From a virus, in the IMG/VR virus record IMGVR_UViG_3300006844_000009, positions 1-60,325 of that record: 60,325 nt of DNA; one strand, written 5' to 3'. The notes under the pieces are model-generated. The model did no database searches and was not told the origin of the DNA. It saw only the letters and a program-made list of their open reading frames with translations. Positions 24,719 through 32,495 of this stretch are shown here, piece by piece (the stretch's first letter is position 1; the number at the start of each line of letters is the position of its first letter). The position numbers and the translations under genes were made by a program.

Positions 24719-24755
24719 CTAAAGGGTGGGTACTCGCTGAGTACCCACCCTTTAG
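24719..24755. terminator. Bidirectional terminator between convergent blocks
   Basis: A perfect 17-bp stem (CTAAAGGGTGGGTACTC / GAGTACCCACCCTTTAG) with a 3-nt GCT loop. It ends in TTTAG on either strand and separates the rightward late operon (ends 24700) from the leftward operon (ends 24765), so it can stop both. Confidence 0.93.
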
Positions 24756-24764
24756 TCTGTTCGG

Positions 24765-25037
24765 TTACTGCAGCTGAGGATCGTTCCCGCCGAGTGGTCC
24801 ACCCACGGGCTCCGTCGGTTGCCCGCCCCAGTTCGCCATCAGGCACGGCAGCCCGCACCAGGTTGTGTCAACCAGCGACGGCGGACCCATTACGGGCAAC
24901 TGCGGACCCTGTGCAACGAGCTTGAACCAGTTGACGGTCTCCGCTGGAACACTCTCCGTCCCACAACCGTCGCAGACCGCAGTCTCGAACTCGACTCTCC
25001 CAACGGGCGTCTGTACGGCCCGCTTCTGCATGCTCAC
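24765..25037 (-). CDS. Small zinc-ribbon-like protein
   Basis: 90 residues from GTG 25037, which overlaps the previous stop (GTGA) and follows GGAGGACA; ATG 25031 is an alternative. A CDGCGTES knuckle and a WCGLPC pair about 35 residues later could form one zinc site. The tail is Gly/Pro/Gln-rich. Last gene of the leftward replication unit. Function unknown. Confidence 0.75.
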   Translation of the reverse strand: MSMQKRAVQTPVGRVEFETAVCDGCGTESVPAETVNWFKLVAQGPQLPVMGPPSLVDTTWCGLPCLMANWGGQPTEPVGGPLGGNDPQLQ

Positions 25038-25252
25038 GACTTGTCCTCCAAGAATCTCCTCCACAGCGCCGTTGCCTCGGTACCGTAGAACTCTGTGTGG
25101 CGCACTCCGCCGCATCCGCATCCCTTCGACAGGTCGACCTTGACGGTAGACGGGTACGGACCGGTCGTCCAGGCGGCCGTCAGCGTCACGATGTCGCCCT
25201 CCTCCCATTGCCAGCTTGGCACGCAGAAGGCTGCTAGTGCCTTCCGGTTCAT
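25034..25252 (-). CDS. Hypothetical small protein
   Basis: 72 residues. ATG overlaps the polymerase stop (ATGA), so translation is coupled. Trp-rich start (VPSWQWEEGDIVTLTAAW) and a GCGCGGVRHTEFYG segment that could hold metal. Family not recognised. Confidence 0.75.
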   Translation of the reverse strand: MNRKALAAFCVPSWQWEEGDIVTLTAAWTTGPYPSTVKVDLSKGCGCGGVRHTEFYGTEATALWRRFLEDKS

Positions 25253-27996
25253 GCCGCGAGTGCCAGTTCCGGCCGCGTCCAGCGCTGGACCTCACCGAGT
25301 GATGGTCCCCACTCGATGTCGACGGCGAAGCGTGCTTCCGTCTCGTACGGCGGGGACAGCATTTCGCGTTCGATGACGAGGCACGCCTCGTCCAACCGCT
25401 CCTCGCGGACCTCGAACACGAGCGAGTCGTGACAGGTGAAGAGCACGCGCCCTAGGTCGAGCTCTGGCAGGATCCGGTTGAGCCTGATCAGTGCGCTGAG
25501 GCAGGTGTCGCTCGCGAGCGACTGGATGGGGAAGTTGACTGCCTGGTTCATGATGTGGTTCCGGGTCGCCGGCGTGATCAACCGCCAGCGGCGCTTCCGG
25601 CCGAGCGTGGTCGTCAGCTGACCTGTGCTCAACGCCTCTTCCTGCCAACCGAAGTAGCAGTCGGCGTAGCGGGGGTACAGTGCCCAGAACCGGTCGATGT
25701 ACTCCTGAGCCTTTCGCTCACTGCCACCGGTGATCCCAAACAGCTCGCCGTTCGCGAGGGAGTACGCTTGACGTCCGTACGCGATCCCGAAGGTGACGAA
25801 CTTGCTGTTGAACCGGTCTCCTCCCGTTACGAGGTCGTACGGCTTCTCGAAGATGGCCGCCGCCGTTGCGGTGTGGAAGTCCTGCTCCGTCAGCGCCCGT
25901 GCCAGGTTCGCGTCGCCGGAGTAGTGCCACGCGATGAACAGCTCCAGGTTCTTGTAGTCGACGTCGACTATCACGTGACCGGGCGAAGCACGGAACATCT
26001 TCCGTATGAGCTTCGCCTTCTCTGGATTAACACCCCATTTCGGGATAGTCTGAAGCGGAGGGTTATGGATCGCGAGACGGCCGGTAACCGTACCGAAGAG
26101 CAGGAAATCAGGATGGATCCGTCCGTCTGGTCCGACGTCATCACCAATCCCTCGAACGTAATTCCGTAGTAGGTGATCGGTTTCACGGTACTCCATGACC
26201 AACTTGGTCAAGGGGTGCTGGGAGTTCGTATCCCAGAAGTCCTCGTTGCAACTGCGACCGTCCTTCCCCTGCTTCATGCGCAGCATGTCGAACGCCAGGT
26301 GCTGCATCTGCACGCTGCTGCGCACGTTGATCTTGTTGTCCGGTACGAGGATGAACCGCCGCTTCATGCACTTGCGGCAGGAGGGATCTCCGAAGGACGT
26401 TGCCTTCAGCTCGTCTCGCCAACCCTTGCGCTCCCCCTGGAGGAGGGTGAAGACCATCCCACCCTTGTCGAGGTTGAAGAACGGGACGACGCACTCCGGA
26501 CAGGGTACGCCCATCGTCTGTGCTGCGGTCTTCTGGGGGTCCTTCGGGAAGCCCTGCGCCGACGCGTAGTCTTGCACCTTCTCGACGGCGGTCTCGATCA
26601 TGGGCAGCCACTCCGCCTCCAGCGTCGCGGCGTAGTCCATGTCGATGAGCGTACCGTGGTACTCCGGACCATCTCCGAACGCTCGCTGCGCGGGTAGGAG
26701 GAGCTCCTTGCACAGCTGCATGGTGCCCTCGTCACGAACGTACTGCGGGAGAAGCTTCCCGAGGTGGAAGCAGTAGTAGCAGTCTTCGCAACCGTACTCC
26801 GCAAGGATGTCTGGGGGGACGCAGTCGAACGGGCACTCCCTGTTCGGGAGCCACTCCTCGAGCTTCTCTTCGTAGTAGGGTGCGTTCATCCACTGTCGGG
26901 CCATGTACTTCAGGCCGACCTGCTCACCACGCTCCGTTAGCCCCAGCCCGAGCACGAGCGTGCAGAGATCCCGGTCACCCAGGTCCACCTTCATCCAGTA
27001 CCGGATGACCTGCCGGTCGTGAGACGTGTTGTGGATGATCCACCGCGCGTTGGGGTGGTTCAGCAGTTGCTGGAACAGCTCGAGCTGCTCGCTGATCAAC
27101 CACCACGGCCAGGCGTACGATCGGTCGCCGTCGTAGATCTGGATCATCGTCATCGGCTCGTAGTACTTCGTACTCCGACCCTCAGTGTCGAGACCGAAGT
27201 ACATCGGTTGCCCGTTGCGCTTGTCCAGCCGGCGGATCCACCAACGGATCAGCTCTGCGGACTGCATCCGCCAGCGGTCTGCCTCCTCCGCCGTTGCGCT
27301 GGGCTCCCAGAACCCGGACCAAGTCCAGTATCTCCCGCGAGGGATCTGCGTTCCCCGCGTGCCGTAGAAGGTGTAGTCCAGCTTGTGCCGCTTCGGTGGG
27401 AAGGGCGTCTTCCCGCTCACCAGCCGATGTGCCCGCTGTAGCGAGATGTAGATGTCGTCGAAGAACCCCGTCCCGCCGTGTATCACCGCTGCCGGATGGT
27501 ACGTGGGTAGCGCGAAGGCACCAAAGCGCTCGTTCCACTGCAGCACGCCCTGGAACTTGCTGACCGGCTCCTTCGTGTCCAGCATGGCCTGCCCAGCTGT
27601 GCCACCCAACGTGACGACGATCTCCGGGGAGCGGCTGCGGACTTCTGCCTCCAGGCGCTTGGAGCAGCACTTGATGGCTTCCGCCGGCGGTGGTACGTCC
27701 TTGCCGTCCTTTGTCGGTGGTCTGCACAGTACGGTGTTCGTGACGAACACGGTCGGTCTGGGCATCCCGATGTCCGCGAGGGTCATGTCGAGGAGGTAGC
27801 CCGACTTCCCGGTGAACGGCTCCCCTTTCTGGATCTCCTCTCGACCGGGTGCCTCACCAACGAGCACCACCTGTGCTTTGGACGGTCCCGAACCTGCGAC
27901 GGGCTTGGCATCGGTGCAGAGGGGGCAGTGCTCGCAGTCGGCGAGCTTCAGGAACCCGGTACGTTCTGGGGTAACGGGTTGCTGTGCAAGGGTCAC
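25249..27996 (-). CDS. Uracil-DNA glycosylase / DNA polymerase I fusion
   Basis: 915 residues, GTG start (GTGA overlap). Residues 1-215 are a family-4-type uracil-DNA glycosylase: Cys21/24/27, GEAPGREEIQKGEPFTGKSG, TNTVLCRPP and THYPA-like TYHPAAVIHG. Then a DEDD 3'-5' exonuclease (FGLDTEGR; IIHNTSHDRQ; YGCEDCYYCF) and a family-A polymerase (motif A VDVDYKNLELF; FGIAYGRQAY; motif C TCHDSLVFEV). No 5'-3' flap nuclease domain. Motif C has HDS where most relatives have HDE; the catalytic Asp is kept. The fusion suggests that uracil is removed, or sensed, as the genome is copied. Confidence 0.92.
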   Translation of the reverse strand: MTLAQQPVTPERTGFLKLADCEHCPLCTDAKPVAGSGPSKAQVVLVGEAPGREEIQKGEPFTGKSGYLLDMTLADIGMPRPTVFVTNTVLCRPPTKDGKDVPPPAEAIKCCSKRLEAEVRSRSPEIVVTLGGTAGQAMLDTKEPVSKFQGVLQWNERFGAFALPTYHPAAVIHGGTGFFDDIYISLQRAHRLVSGKTPFPPKRHKLDYTFYGTRGTQIPRGRYWTWSGFWEPSATAEEADRWRMQSAELIRWWIRRLDKRNGQPMYFGLDTEGRSTKYYEPMTMIQIYDGDRSYAWPWWLISEQLELFQQLLNHPNARWIIHNTSHDRQVIRYWMKVDLGDRDLCTLVLGLGLTERGEQVGLKYMARQWMNAPYYEEKLEEWLPNRECPFDCVPPDILAEYGCEDCYYCFHLGKLLPQYVRDEGTMQLCKELLLPAQRAFGDGPEYHGTLIDMDYAATLEAEWLPMIETAVEKVQDYASAQGFPKDPQKTAAQTMGVPCPECVVPFFNLDKGGMVFTLLQGERKGWRDELKATSFGDPSCRKCMKRRFILVPDNKINVRSSVQMQHLAFDMLRMKQGKDGRSCNEDFWDTNSQHPLTKLVMEYRETDHLLRNYVRGIGDDVGPDGRIHPDFLLFGTVTGRLAIHNPPLQTIPKWGVNPEKAKLIRKMFRASPGHVIVDVDYKNLELFIAWHYSGDANLARALTEQDFHTATAAAIFEKPYDLVTGGDRFNSKFVTFGIAYGRQAYSLANGELFGITGGSERKAQEYIDRFWALYPRYADCYFGWQEEALSTGQLTTTLGRKRRWRLITPATRNHIMNQAVNFPIQSLASDTCLSALIRLNRILPELDLGRVLFTCHDSLVFEVREERLDEACLVIEREMLSPPYETEARFAVDIEWGPSLGEVQRWTRPELALAA

Positions 27997-28424
27997 TTGG
28001 TCTCTCCTTCGATTTCGGTCGGATTTTTGTGCGGCCTTAGCTTAATCAAGCCGTTAGGCGATCCAACCGTATCCAACGGTATAGCCGGGCTTACCAGTGA
28101 AGTTGCCGGTTTTCCGAACCGCGGTCTATCATCAACTCCCTGGTAATCCAGCTTGTGGTATGTGACGAGGGTTAGCAGCGATGACGCAGCGTGAGCGAGG
28201 TGGTGGAAGCCGTGGTCGGGGGAGTTGTCCTCCCCTTGCCACCAGGCTGCGAGGTGACGCTGAACCGCGGCGAAGAGTCGTGAGTACTCTAACCCCTCGC
28301 CGCGGAACCAGTTGTTGTCGCCGTACCGTTCCGCACCGTCGGTGAGAACGCGGACGACCTCTTCCATGCCGGGAAGTGGGACGAGGTCCCAGCGTAGCTT
28401 CCCGGTGTCGTGCTTCTCAGGCAT
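27993..28424 (-). CDS. dATP/dGTP diphosphohydrolase-like protein (DUF5664)
   Basis: 143 residues. The N-terminal 75 residues (DTGKLRWDLVPLPGMEEVVRVLTDGAERYGDNNW; HLAAWWQGEDNSPDHG; HLAHAASSLLTL) match the all-alpha nucleotide pyrophosphohydrolase group that includes the dGTP-hydrolysing MazZ of Z-genome phages. The C-terminal 45 residues are unconserved and overlap dispersed element C. There is no PurZ in the window, so a Z genome is not implied; trimming the dGTP pool in a guanine-modifying phage is a reasonable guess. Confidence 0.75.
   Translation of the reverse strand: MPEKHDTGKLRWDLVPLPGMEEVVRVLTDGAERYGDNNWFRGEGLEYSRLFAAVQRHLAAWWQGEDNSPDHGFHHLAHAASSLLTLVTYHKLDYQGVDDRPRFGKPATSLVSPAIPLDTVGSPNGLIKLRPHKNPTEIEGETK
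28060..28089 (+). repeat. Dispersed intergenic element, site C (degenerate)
   Basis: GATCCAACCGTATCCAACGG followed by TATAGCCGGG matches the element core GATCCGACCGTATACGACGA plus ATTAGCCGG with several changes. It lies 64 bp upstream of the polymerase start but, unlike the other copies, inside the 3' coding part of the neighbouring gene. Confidence 0.5.
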
Positions 28425-29343
28425 TCGGCCACCGACCCAAGAGTTTGCGGTTGCCGGTCCCGTGCGCGTGGAGCTGGGTGCGCAGGTGGTGCTCGTGCGC
28501 GATGAACTTGTCGATCTCGTGTTTCATGGCGGCGAGGTGCTCGACGGTTTGCGTCCCAAACTCCGCAAGCGCTTTCGCTAGGCGTCCATCCACCGCGTCG
28601 CGTCGTTGCATCGCGATGACGCGTCGCATGTCGGTGTACGGTACAACGCCTTCGGGGAGCAGTGCGCTAACGTCCTGCTCCGGGTAGCGGGAGATAAGCT
28701 CCTCGACCGTTGGGATGAGTTCCACCCCCGGGTACTGCGCGAGGAGCTCCATCTCGCGGGTTGCTAGCTCGCGGTGGAGCATCTGCACCCCGTAGCTGGT
28801 CGAAGCTCCTCTGGAGCGGATGTGGAAGGTCTCCGGCCAGTGCGCTCCCCGGACCATGTAGGTGACCTGCACCCCGATAGCGCCGCTACGAACACCCTCC
28901 GTCGACCAGTGGACCATCTCCTCCGTTTCCAGCTTGGAGTCGAGAACCTCGATGTTGTGACTGACGCACAGGGCCACGATCCGTGCCTTCTGCGCCCTGA
29001 ACCCACGGTGGCCGAGTTCGATGTCTCCCGACGCCGCGATGACGCCGAACACGCTGTTCTCCGGGCGAGCAGTGACGACGACCGGTCTGACTTGCTCGTC
29101 GTATGGGGAGTGACAGGCGTAGACGCCGCAGGTACAGTCCTTCCCGGGTGAGGGGTGTGGCTTGCTGTTGAGGCAGGTGGCTTCGATGCTCGCCGACGGC
29201 CAGTGGTACGTTCTCCCGATGGAGTGTAACCCGACTCCCAGCGGGCGTTCTGCCTTGATCGTCCAGCGGCGGTAGCCGCGGAGCGACCCAGGAACAAGGG
29301 TGGAGTCGTATGCTCCACCGTAGGCTTCCGCGTGCTGGCTCAT
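28417..29343 (-). CDS. Hypothetical protein, 308 residues
   Basis: ATG overlaps the stop of a 39-residue gene (ATGA) and its own stop overlaps the next start. The N-terminal half holds a Cys-rich loop, CTCGVYACHSPYDEQ (about 70-84), probably zinc-binding, and a VFGVIAASGDIELGHRGFRAQ stretch; this pattern is common in uncharacterised actinophage proteins. The C-terminal third is helical. In the replication block, but I cannot assign an activity. Confidence 0.85.
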   Translation of the reverse strand: MSQHAEAYGGAYDSTLVPGSLRGYRRWTIKAERPLGVGLHSIGRTYHWPSASIEATCLNSKPHPSPGKDCTCGVYACHSPYDEQVRPVVVTARPENSVFGVIAASGDIELGHRGFRAQKARIVALCVSHNIEVLDSKLETEEMVHWSTEGVRSGAIGVQVTYMVRGAHWPETFHIRSRGASTSYGVQMLHRELATREMELLAQYPGVELIPTVEELISRYPEQDVSALLPEGVVPYTDMRRVIAMQRRDAVDGRLAKALAEFGTQTVEHLAAMKHEIDKFIAHEHHLRTQLHAHGTGNRKLLGRWPNA

Positions 29344-29459
29344 GCCGGCTCGAGTTCCCGCTCCGGCACCTCAACCGGCTCCACCGTTGGCTCCGCGATC
29401 GGCTCCGTCTCCGGGAAGGGCTCGAACGTGTGACGCTTGGTGTCCTCACCGATGTCCAT
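29340..29459 (-). CDS. Small acidic Pro/Glu-rich peptide
   Basis: 39 residues, starting MDIGEDTKRHTF; the last 25 residues repeat PxxEP/VEPVEVPE-type units and are strongly acidic. GGAGG lies 8 nt upstream of the ATG and the stop overlaps the next gene (ATGA). Small acidic phage peptides often bind host enzymes, but nothing here identifies a target. Confidence 0.7.
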   Translation of the reverse strand: MDIGEDTKRHTFEPFPETEPIAEPTVEPVEVPERELEPA

Positions 29460-29462
29460 CAG

Positions 29463-29702
29463 CTAAACCTCCTCGACGATGATCTGTACCCCGTAGTTGT
29501 CGTATAACCCCGAAGCGTGGGAGATGCTCCACTGAACGACCTCTTCCCACTCTTCGGGGGTGAAACAGCGAGTGCGCAGGTGCCGACGGTTCGCCTTGCC
29601 GACGCCTAACCAGTACTCGACGTGCACGTGATCCGTGTACTTGTGCACGCGTAGCTCGAACGTAGCATCCGCTACGCACGGGCGGTCTGTAACTAGTGCC
29701 AT
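29463..29702 (-). CDS. Hypothetical protein from a probable leaderless mRNA
   Basis: 79 residues, starting MALVTDRPCVAD. The ATG (29702-29700) lies where transcription from the promoter at 29708-29737 should begin (7 nt after the -10), and there is no ribosome site upstream, so the mRNA is probably leaderless. Beta-rich middle (ELRVHKYTDHVHVEYWLG) and a helical EEWEEVVQWSI segment. Function unknown. Confidence 0.8.
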   Translation of the reverse strand: MALVTDRPCVADATFELRVHKYTDHVHVEYWLGVGKANRRHLRTRCFTPEEWEEVVQWSISHASGLYDNYGVQIIVEEV

Positions 29703-29707
29703 AACTA

Positions 29708-29737
29708 ATTATACGTGAAGACCCCAGGAAAAGTCAA
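29708..29737 (-). promoter_or_regulatory. Leftward promoter, near-consensus
   Basis: Minus strand: -35 TTGACT (29737-29732), 18-bp spacer, -10 TATAAT (29713-29708). This is the closest to the sigma70 consensus in the window and lacks the operator dyad seen at other copies. It lies between the primase-helicase end and the 29702 gene and should drive genes down to 24765. Confidence 0.85.
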
Positions 29738-29744
29738 TGGTGCG

Positions 29745-32135
29745 CTACCGAAGACTGAACTTGTAACGCGGGGAACTCGACCCGACGCGTTCCATCTCGA
29801 TCCCCGCAGTCGCTAGGAACTTCTCCATCTGGGACAGCTTGATCGCCATCCCTCGAGGCGTGGGAACCTTCTTCGTGAACTCCGCGCCGCCGGGAGTAAA
29901 CCCGAGTGCCGAGTGCAGCTGTGCAGCTGTGACCTCCTTGCCTGGGTTGTCGGGACGCTCCAACCACTGCCGGAGTGCGGACATCATCGGATCGTCGTCG
30001 ATGGCCTCCTTGGCCTGGTTGAACTTGATGAACCGGAGCACAGGCTCCATCTCGCGTTCCGACAGGGCACAGGTTACGCTCAGGAGTGCTGCGAAGTCGG
30101 CCTGCCGGAAGTTCCCGCTGTAGCTCGGAACACCGTTGTGACCCATCCATGCTACGATCCGCTGCAGGTACTCGAGCAATTCCCCCCATAGCTCTCCACG
30201 GTAATGGTTCCACCTCTCCACGATCTGACGTTCGTTGGCAAGCTGACCTGCGAATGGCACTACATAGATTGGGATGATCCGTTCTGCCACGTCATCGCGC
30301 AAGAACTTGGGAGTTCTGGCGGTCAGACCAATGAAGCACGAGACGGTGTACCGCATGATGAAGTTGTCCGTGTACAGCTTCCGACGCTCAAAGCTGTAGC
30401 TGGTCGACGTCATAGCGAGCTTGTCTGGCAGCCAGGGCTTCCAGGAGTCCACGTTGTCGAAGAACACCATGTCGTTGCTGGCCACCTGGAGGTTGAACCC
30501 GTCGTCCTCCTCTGGTAGGTCTGCGATGCCGGCACTCACACCCTGCAGGATCGCGCTGATCCCCTTGAACACGGAGGTCTTGCCCGAACCGGCTTCACCA
30601 TGCATGAACAGGATCGGCTTGACGGGTAGCAGCTCGCGGAAGAACAGTGCACACAGCCAGGTCCACAGTGCGTGGTGCACTGTTGGAACGTCTACCCCGG
30701 CCTGTTCGACGACGTTCGCCGATGAGAACACGTGGCGAGCCCAGAGGTTCTTCGCTTGCGGTTGTCGGATCTTCCACGGCGTCGCTCCGGGTGGGTTGAC
30801 GAACAGGACACCGTCCTCTCCGTTCCGTAGGAGCTCGATCTCCTTCGCACCGACACGGTACATGTGGTTGTCGAACCGGTTCACGTACAACAGGTTGGAC
30901 TGCAGGTCGTAGTACGCCGTCTTGTACACGTTGATGGGTGCGTCGTCCTGACACCGCGACATCACGTGCTCGAACAGCTGCGCGAACTCCGACCCACCGG
31001 CGTTGATTGCGTACCGGTCGAGGAACAGCTTCCGTAGCTGTGGTGACCGGGGATCCACCTCGAACAGCCGCCCATCGACGTTGTCGAAGTAGTAGAAGCT
31101 GGTCGGGTTCGTGGACTGCAGGAACAGGCCGTGCTTGGCCATGTCCATCGTCAGAACGCGACCCATCTTGTCCATCTTGTCGGCCTGCGAGGCACGATCG
31201 TTGCGGATCGCTTGCATCGTGTCGAGTATGCCACGATCGTGGTTGCCGGCCTCAGCCTGTGCAAAACCCGCGACGATGTCTCGCCAGAGGCTCTGGTCGG
31301 CGTTGTACCGCAGGTGCGCGAACTTGTCGTTCGGGGTGCCACGCACGAGCCAGTAGGTCTCCTCGCGAGAGAGGCCTAGCCGGAAGCACTCGTTGTAGAC
31401 CCACCAGAGCGCTCGAGAGCGATCCGGCTGTTGCTTTCGGAGCATGAGCTGGAGCTTGACCGTGATCCTGTCTTGCAGCTTCGTGAGGAGGGTGTCCCTA
31501 TCCACCGGTACGTTCGGGAGGTTGAACGCCGTAGGGTTGGTGTCGATCAGGATCTGGGGGTGCTCCGGCAGGTGGCTGAAAGCGTCCAGTGAGTATCGTC
31601 GGTCGGGTTCGCAGCGGAGCAGTCGAACCTCAAAGGCGGGTGAGTACTTGGCATTGACGCCGCAAGGTAGGCGGAGAAGCTGGCCAGCATCCCATCCAGA
31701 GTGATCTCCTCCGGTATAAGCGTAGGCCAGTCGTCGGTTGTGGTACTCGAGGTTGACGAGGGTTGCGGGTTCGTCCAGAAGCCAGTAGCAGTGGTATCGT
31801 GCGGGACTCGTCTGGACGATGATGCTTGGTGATGGGGATAGGTCGTAGGGGTTGATCTCAGTGTCGAAGTCAACCCACAGAGTACTGGCGTGAAGCACAG
31901 CCTCCTTTCGCCTGTCCTGCTTGCTAAGTAGTGACGGAACCAGGTACCACTCATCTGCGGGGACCAGGTCTGCAACGTCGGTTGGACGGCCTTCACGGAC
32001 CGCATAGTAGCTTGTGCTGAGGTCTTGCCATTGCGACGTCCCACCATCAACAGGGACACGGGTAATGGCCATGTACCCGTTTCCGTCGTTGAAGATGGCG
32101 GCAAGGAACTGTTGGACCTGTTCACGGGAGGTCAT
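29745..32135 (-). CDS. Primase-helicase (RepB-like primase plus SF3-like ATPase)
   Basis: 796 residues. The N-terminal 200 residues look like a RepB/archaeo-eukaryotic primase domain: TLWVDFDTE (residues 85-93) with the catalytic Asp pair, then RYHCYWLLDEP and GWDAGQLLRLPCGVNAK. The C-terminal half carries an AAA+/SF3-like helicase with Walker A MHGEAGSGKT and a FDNVDSWK Walker B-like site, followed by an arginine-rich YSFERRKLYTDNFIM part. It would unwind and prime the fork together with the polymerase downstream. Confidence 0.88.
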   Translation of the reverse strand: MTSREQVQQFLAAIFNDGNGYMAITRVPVDGGTSQWQDLSTSYYAVREGRPTDVADLVPADEWYLVPSLLSKQDRRKEAVLHASTLWVDFDTEINPYDLSPSPSIIVQTSPARYHCYWLLDEPATLVNLEYHNRRLAYAYTGGDHSGWDAGQLLRLPCGVNAKYSPAFEVRLLRCEPDRRYSLDAFSHLPEHPQILIDTNPTAFNLPNVPVDRDTLLTKLQDRITVKLQLMLRKQQPDRSRALWWVYNECFRLGLSREETYWLVRGTPNDKFAHLRYNADQSLWRDIVAGFAQAEAGNHDRGILDTMQAIRNDRASQADKMDKMGRVLTMDMAKHGLFLQSTNPTSFYYFDNVDGRLFEVDPRSPQLRKLFLDRYAINAGGSEFAQLFEHVMSRCQDDAPINVYKTAYYDLQSNLLYVNRFDNHMYRVGAKEIELLRNGEDGVLFVNPPGATPWKIRQPQAKNLWARHVFSSANVVEQAGVDVPTVHHALWTWLCALFFRELLPVKPILFMHGEAGSGKTSVFKGISAILQGVSAGIADLPEEDDGFNLQVASNDMVFFDNVDSWKPWLPDKLAMTSTSYSFERRKLYTDNFIMRYTVSCFIGLTARTPKFLRDDVAERIIPIYVVPFAGQLANERQIVERWNHYRGELWGELLEYLQRIVAWMGHNGVPSYSGNFRQADFAALLSVTCALSEREMEPVLRFIKFNQAKEAIDDDPMMSALRQWLERPDNPGKEVTAAQLHSALGFTPGGAEFTKKVPTPRGMAIKLSQMEKFLATAGIEMERVGSSSPRYKFSLR

Positions 32136-32144
32136 GCGCCCCTC

Positions 32145-32495
32145 TCACCTCTTGTACTCGTATGTGACGATGAGCGCAACCCGAACGACGGTAGGGCGAT
32201 GCGGTTGATCACTCCGGAAGATCTCGAGCTCGCACGGGCTGAACGCTACCGGTGTTCCGATGTCGGTCAGCTTCCACGCTCCGGCGACGATCGCCTTCGC
32301 TGCCTCCGAAGCCATGTACTGCAGGAGTTCCGGTCGGAGTACATCCGCGGACATCTCCAACCCATACTTGCGGTCGGTGTGGTAGACAACGGTTGGCGTA
32401 CTCGAGTCCATGAACTGTCGGCTGAAGTCGCCGAACGAGGTCACCTCGATGGGCTCCGGTTCGACCCTTACCACTCGGTCGGGTTGCGGCTGCAT
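32145..32495 (-). CDS. Hypothetical protein
   Basis: 116 residues. ATG 32495 shares a base with the Gat-QueC stop (TGATG). Earlier in-frame starts would overlap the Gat-QueC 3' end. Content: RVEPEPIEVTSFGDFSRQF and a VVYHTDRKYGLEM segment. Located between modification and replication genes. No recognised family. Confidence 0.8.
   Translation of the reverse strand: MQPQPDRVVRVEPEPIEVTSFGDFSRQFMDSSTPTVVYHTDRKYGLEMSADVLRPELLQYMASEAAKAIVAGAWKLTDIGTPVAFSPCELEIFRSDQPHRPTVVRVALIVTYEYKR

Noticed and set aside
27993-28424. Z-genome (2-aminoadenine) system
   Set aside because: A MazZ-like protein is present but no PurZ or PurZ-like gene is seen in the window.
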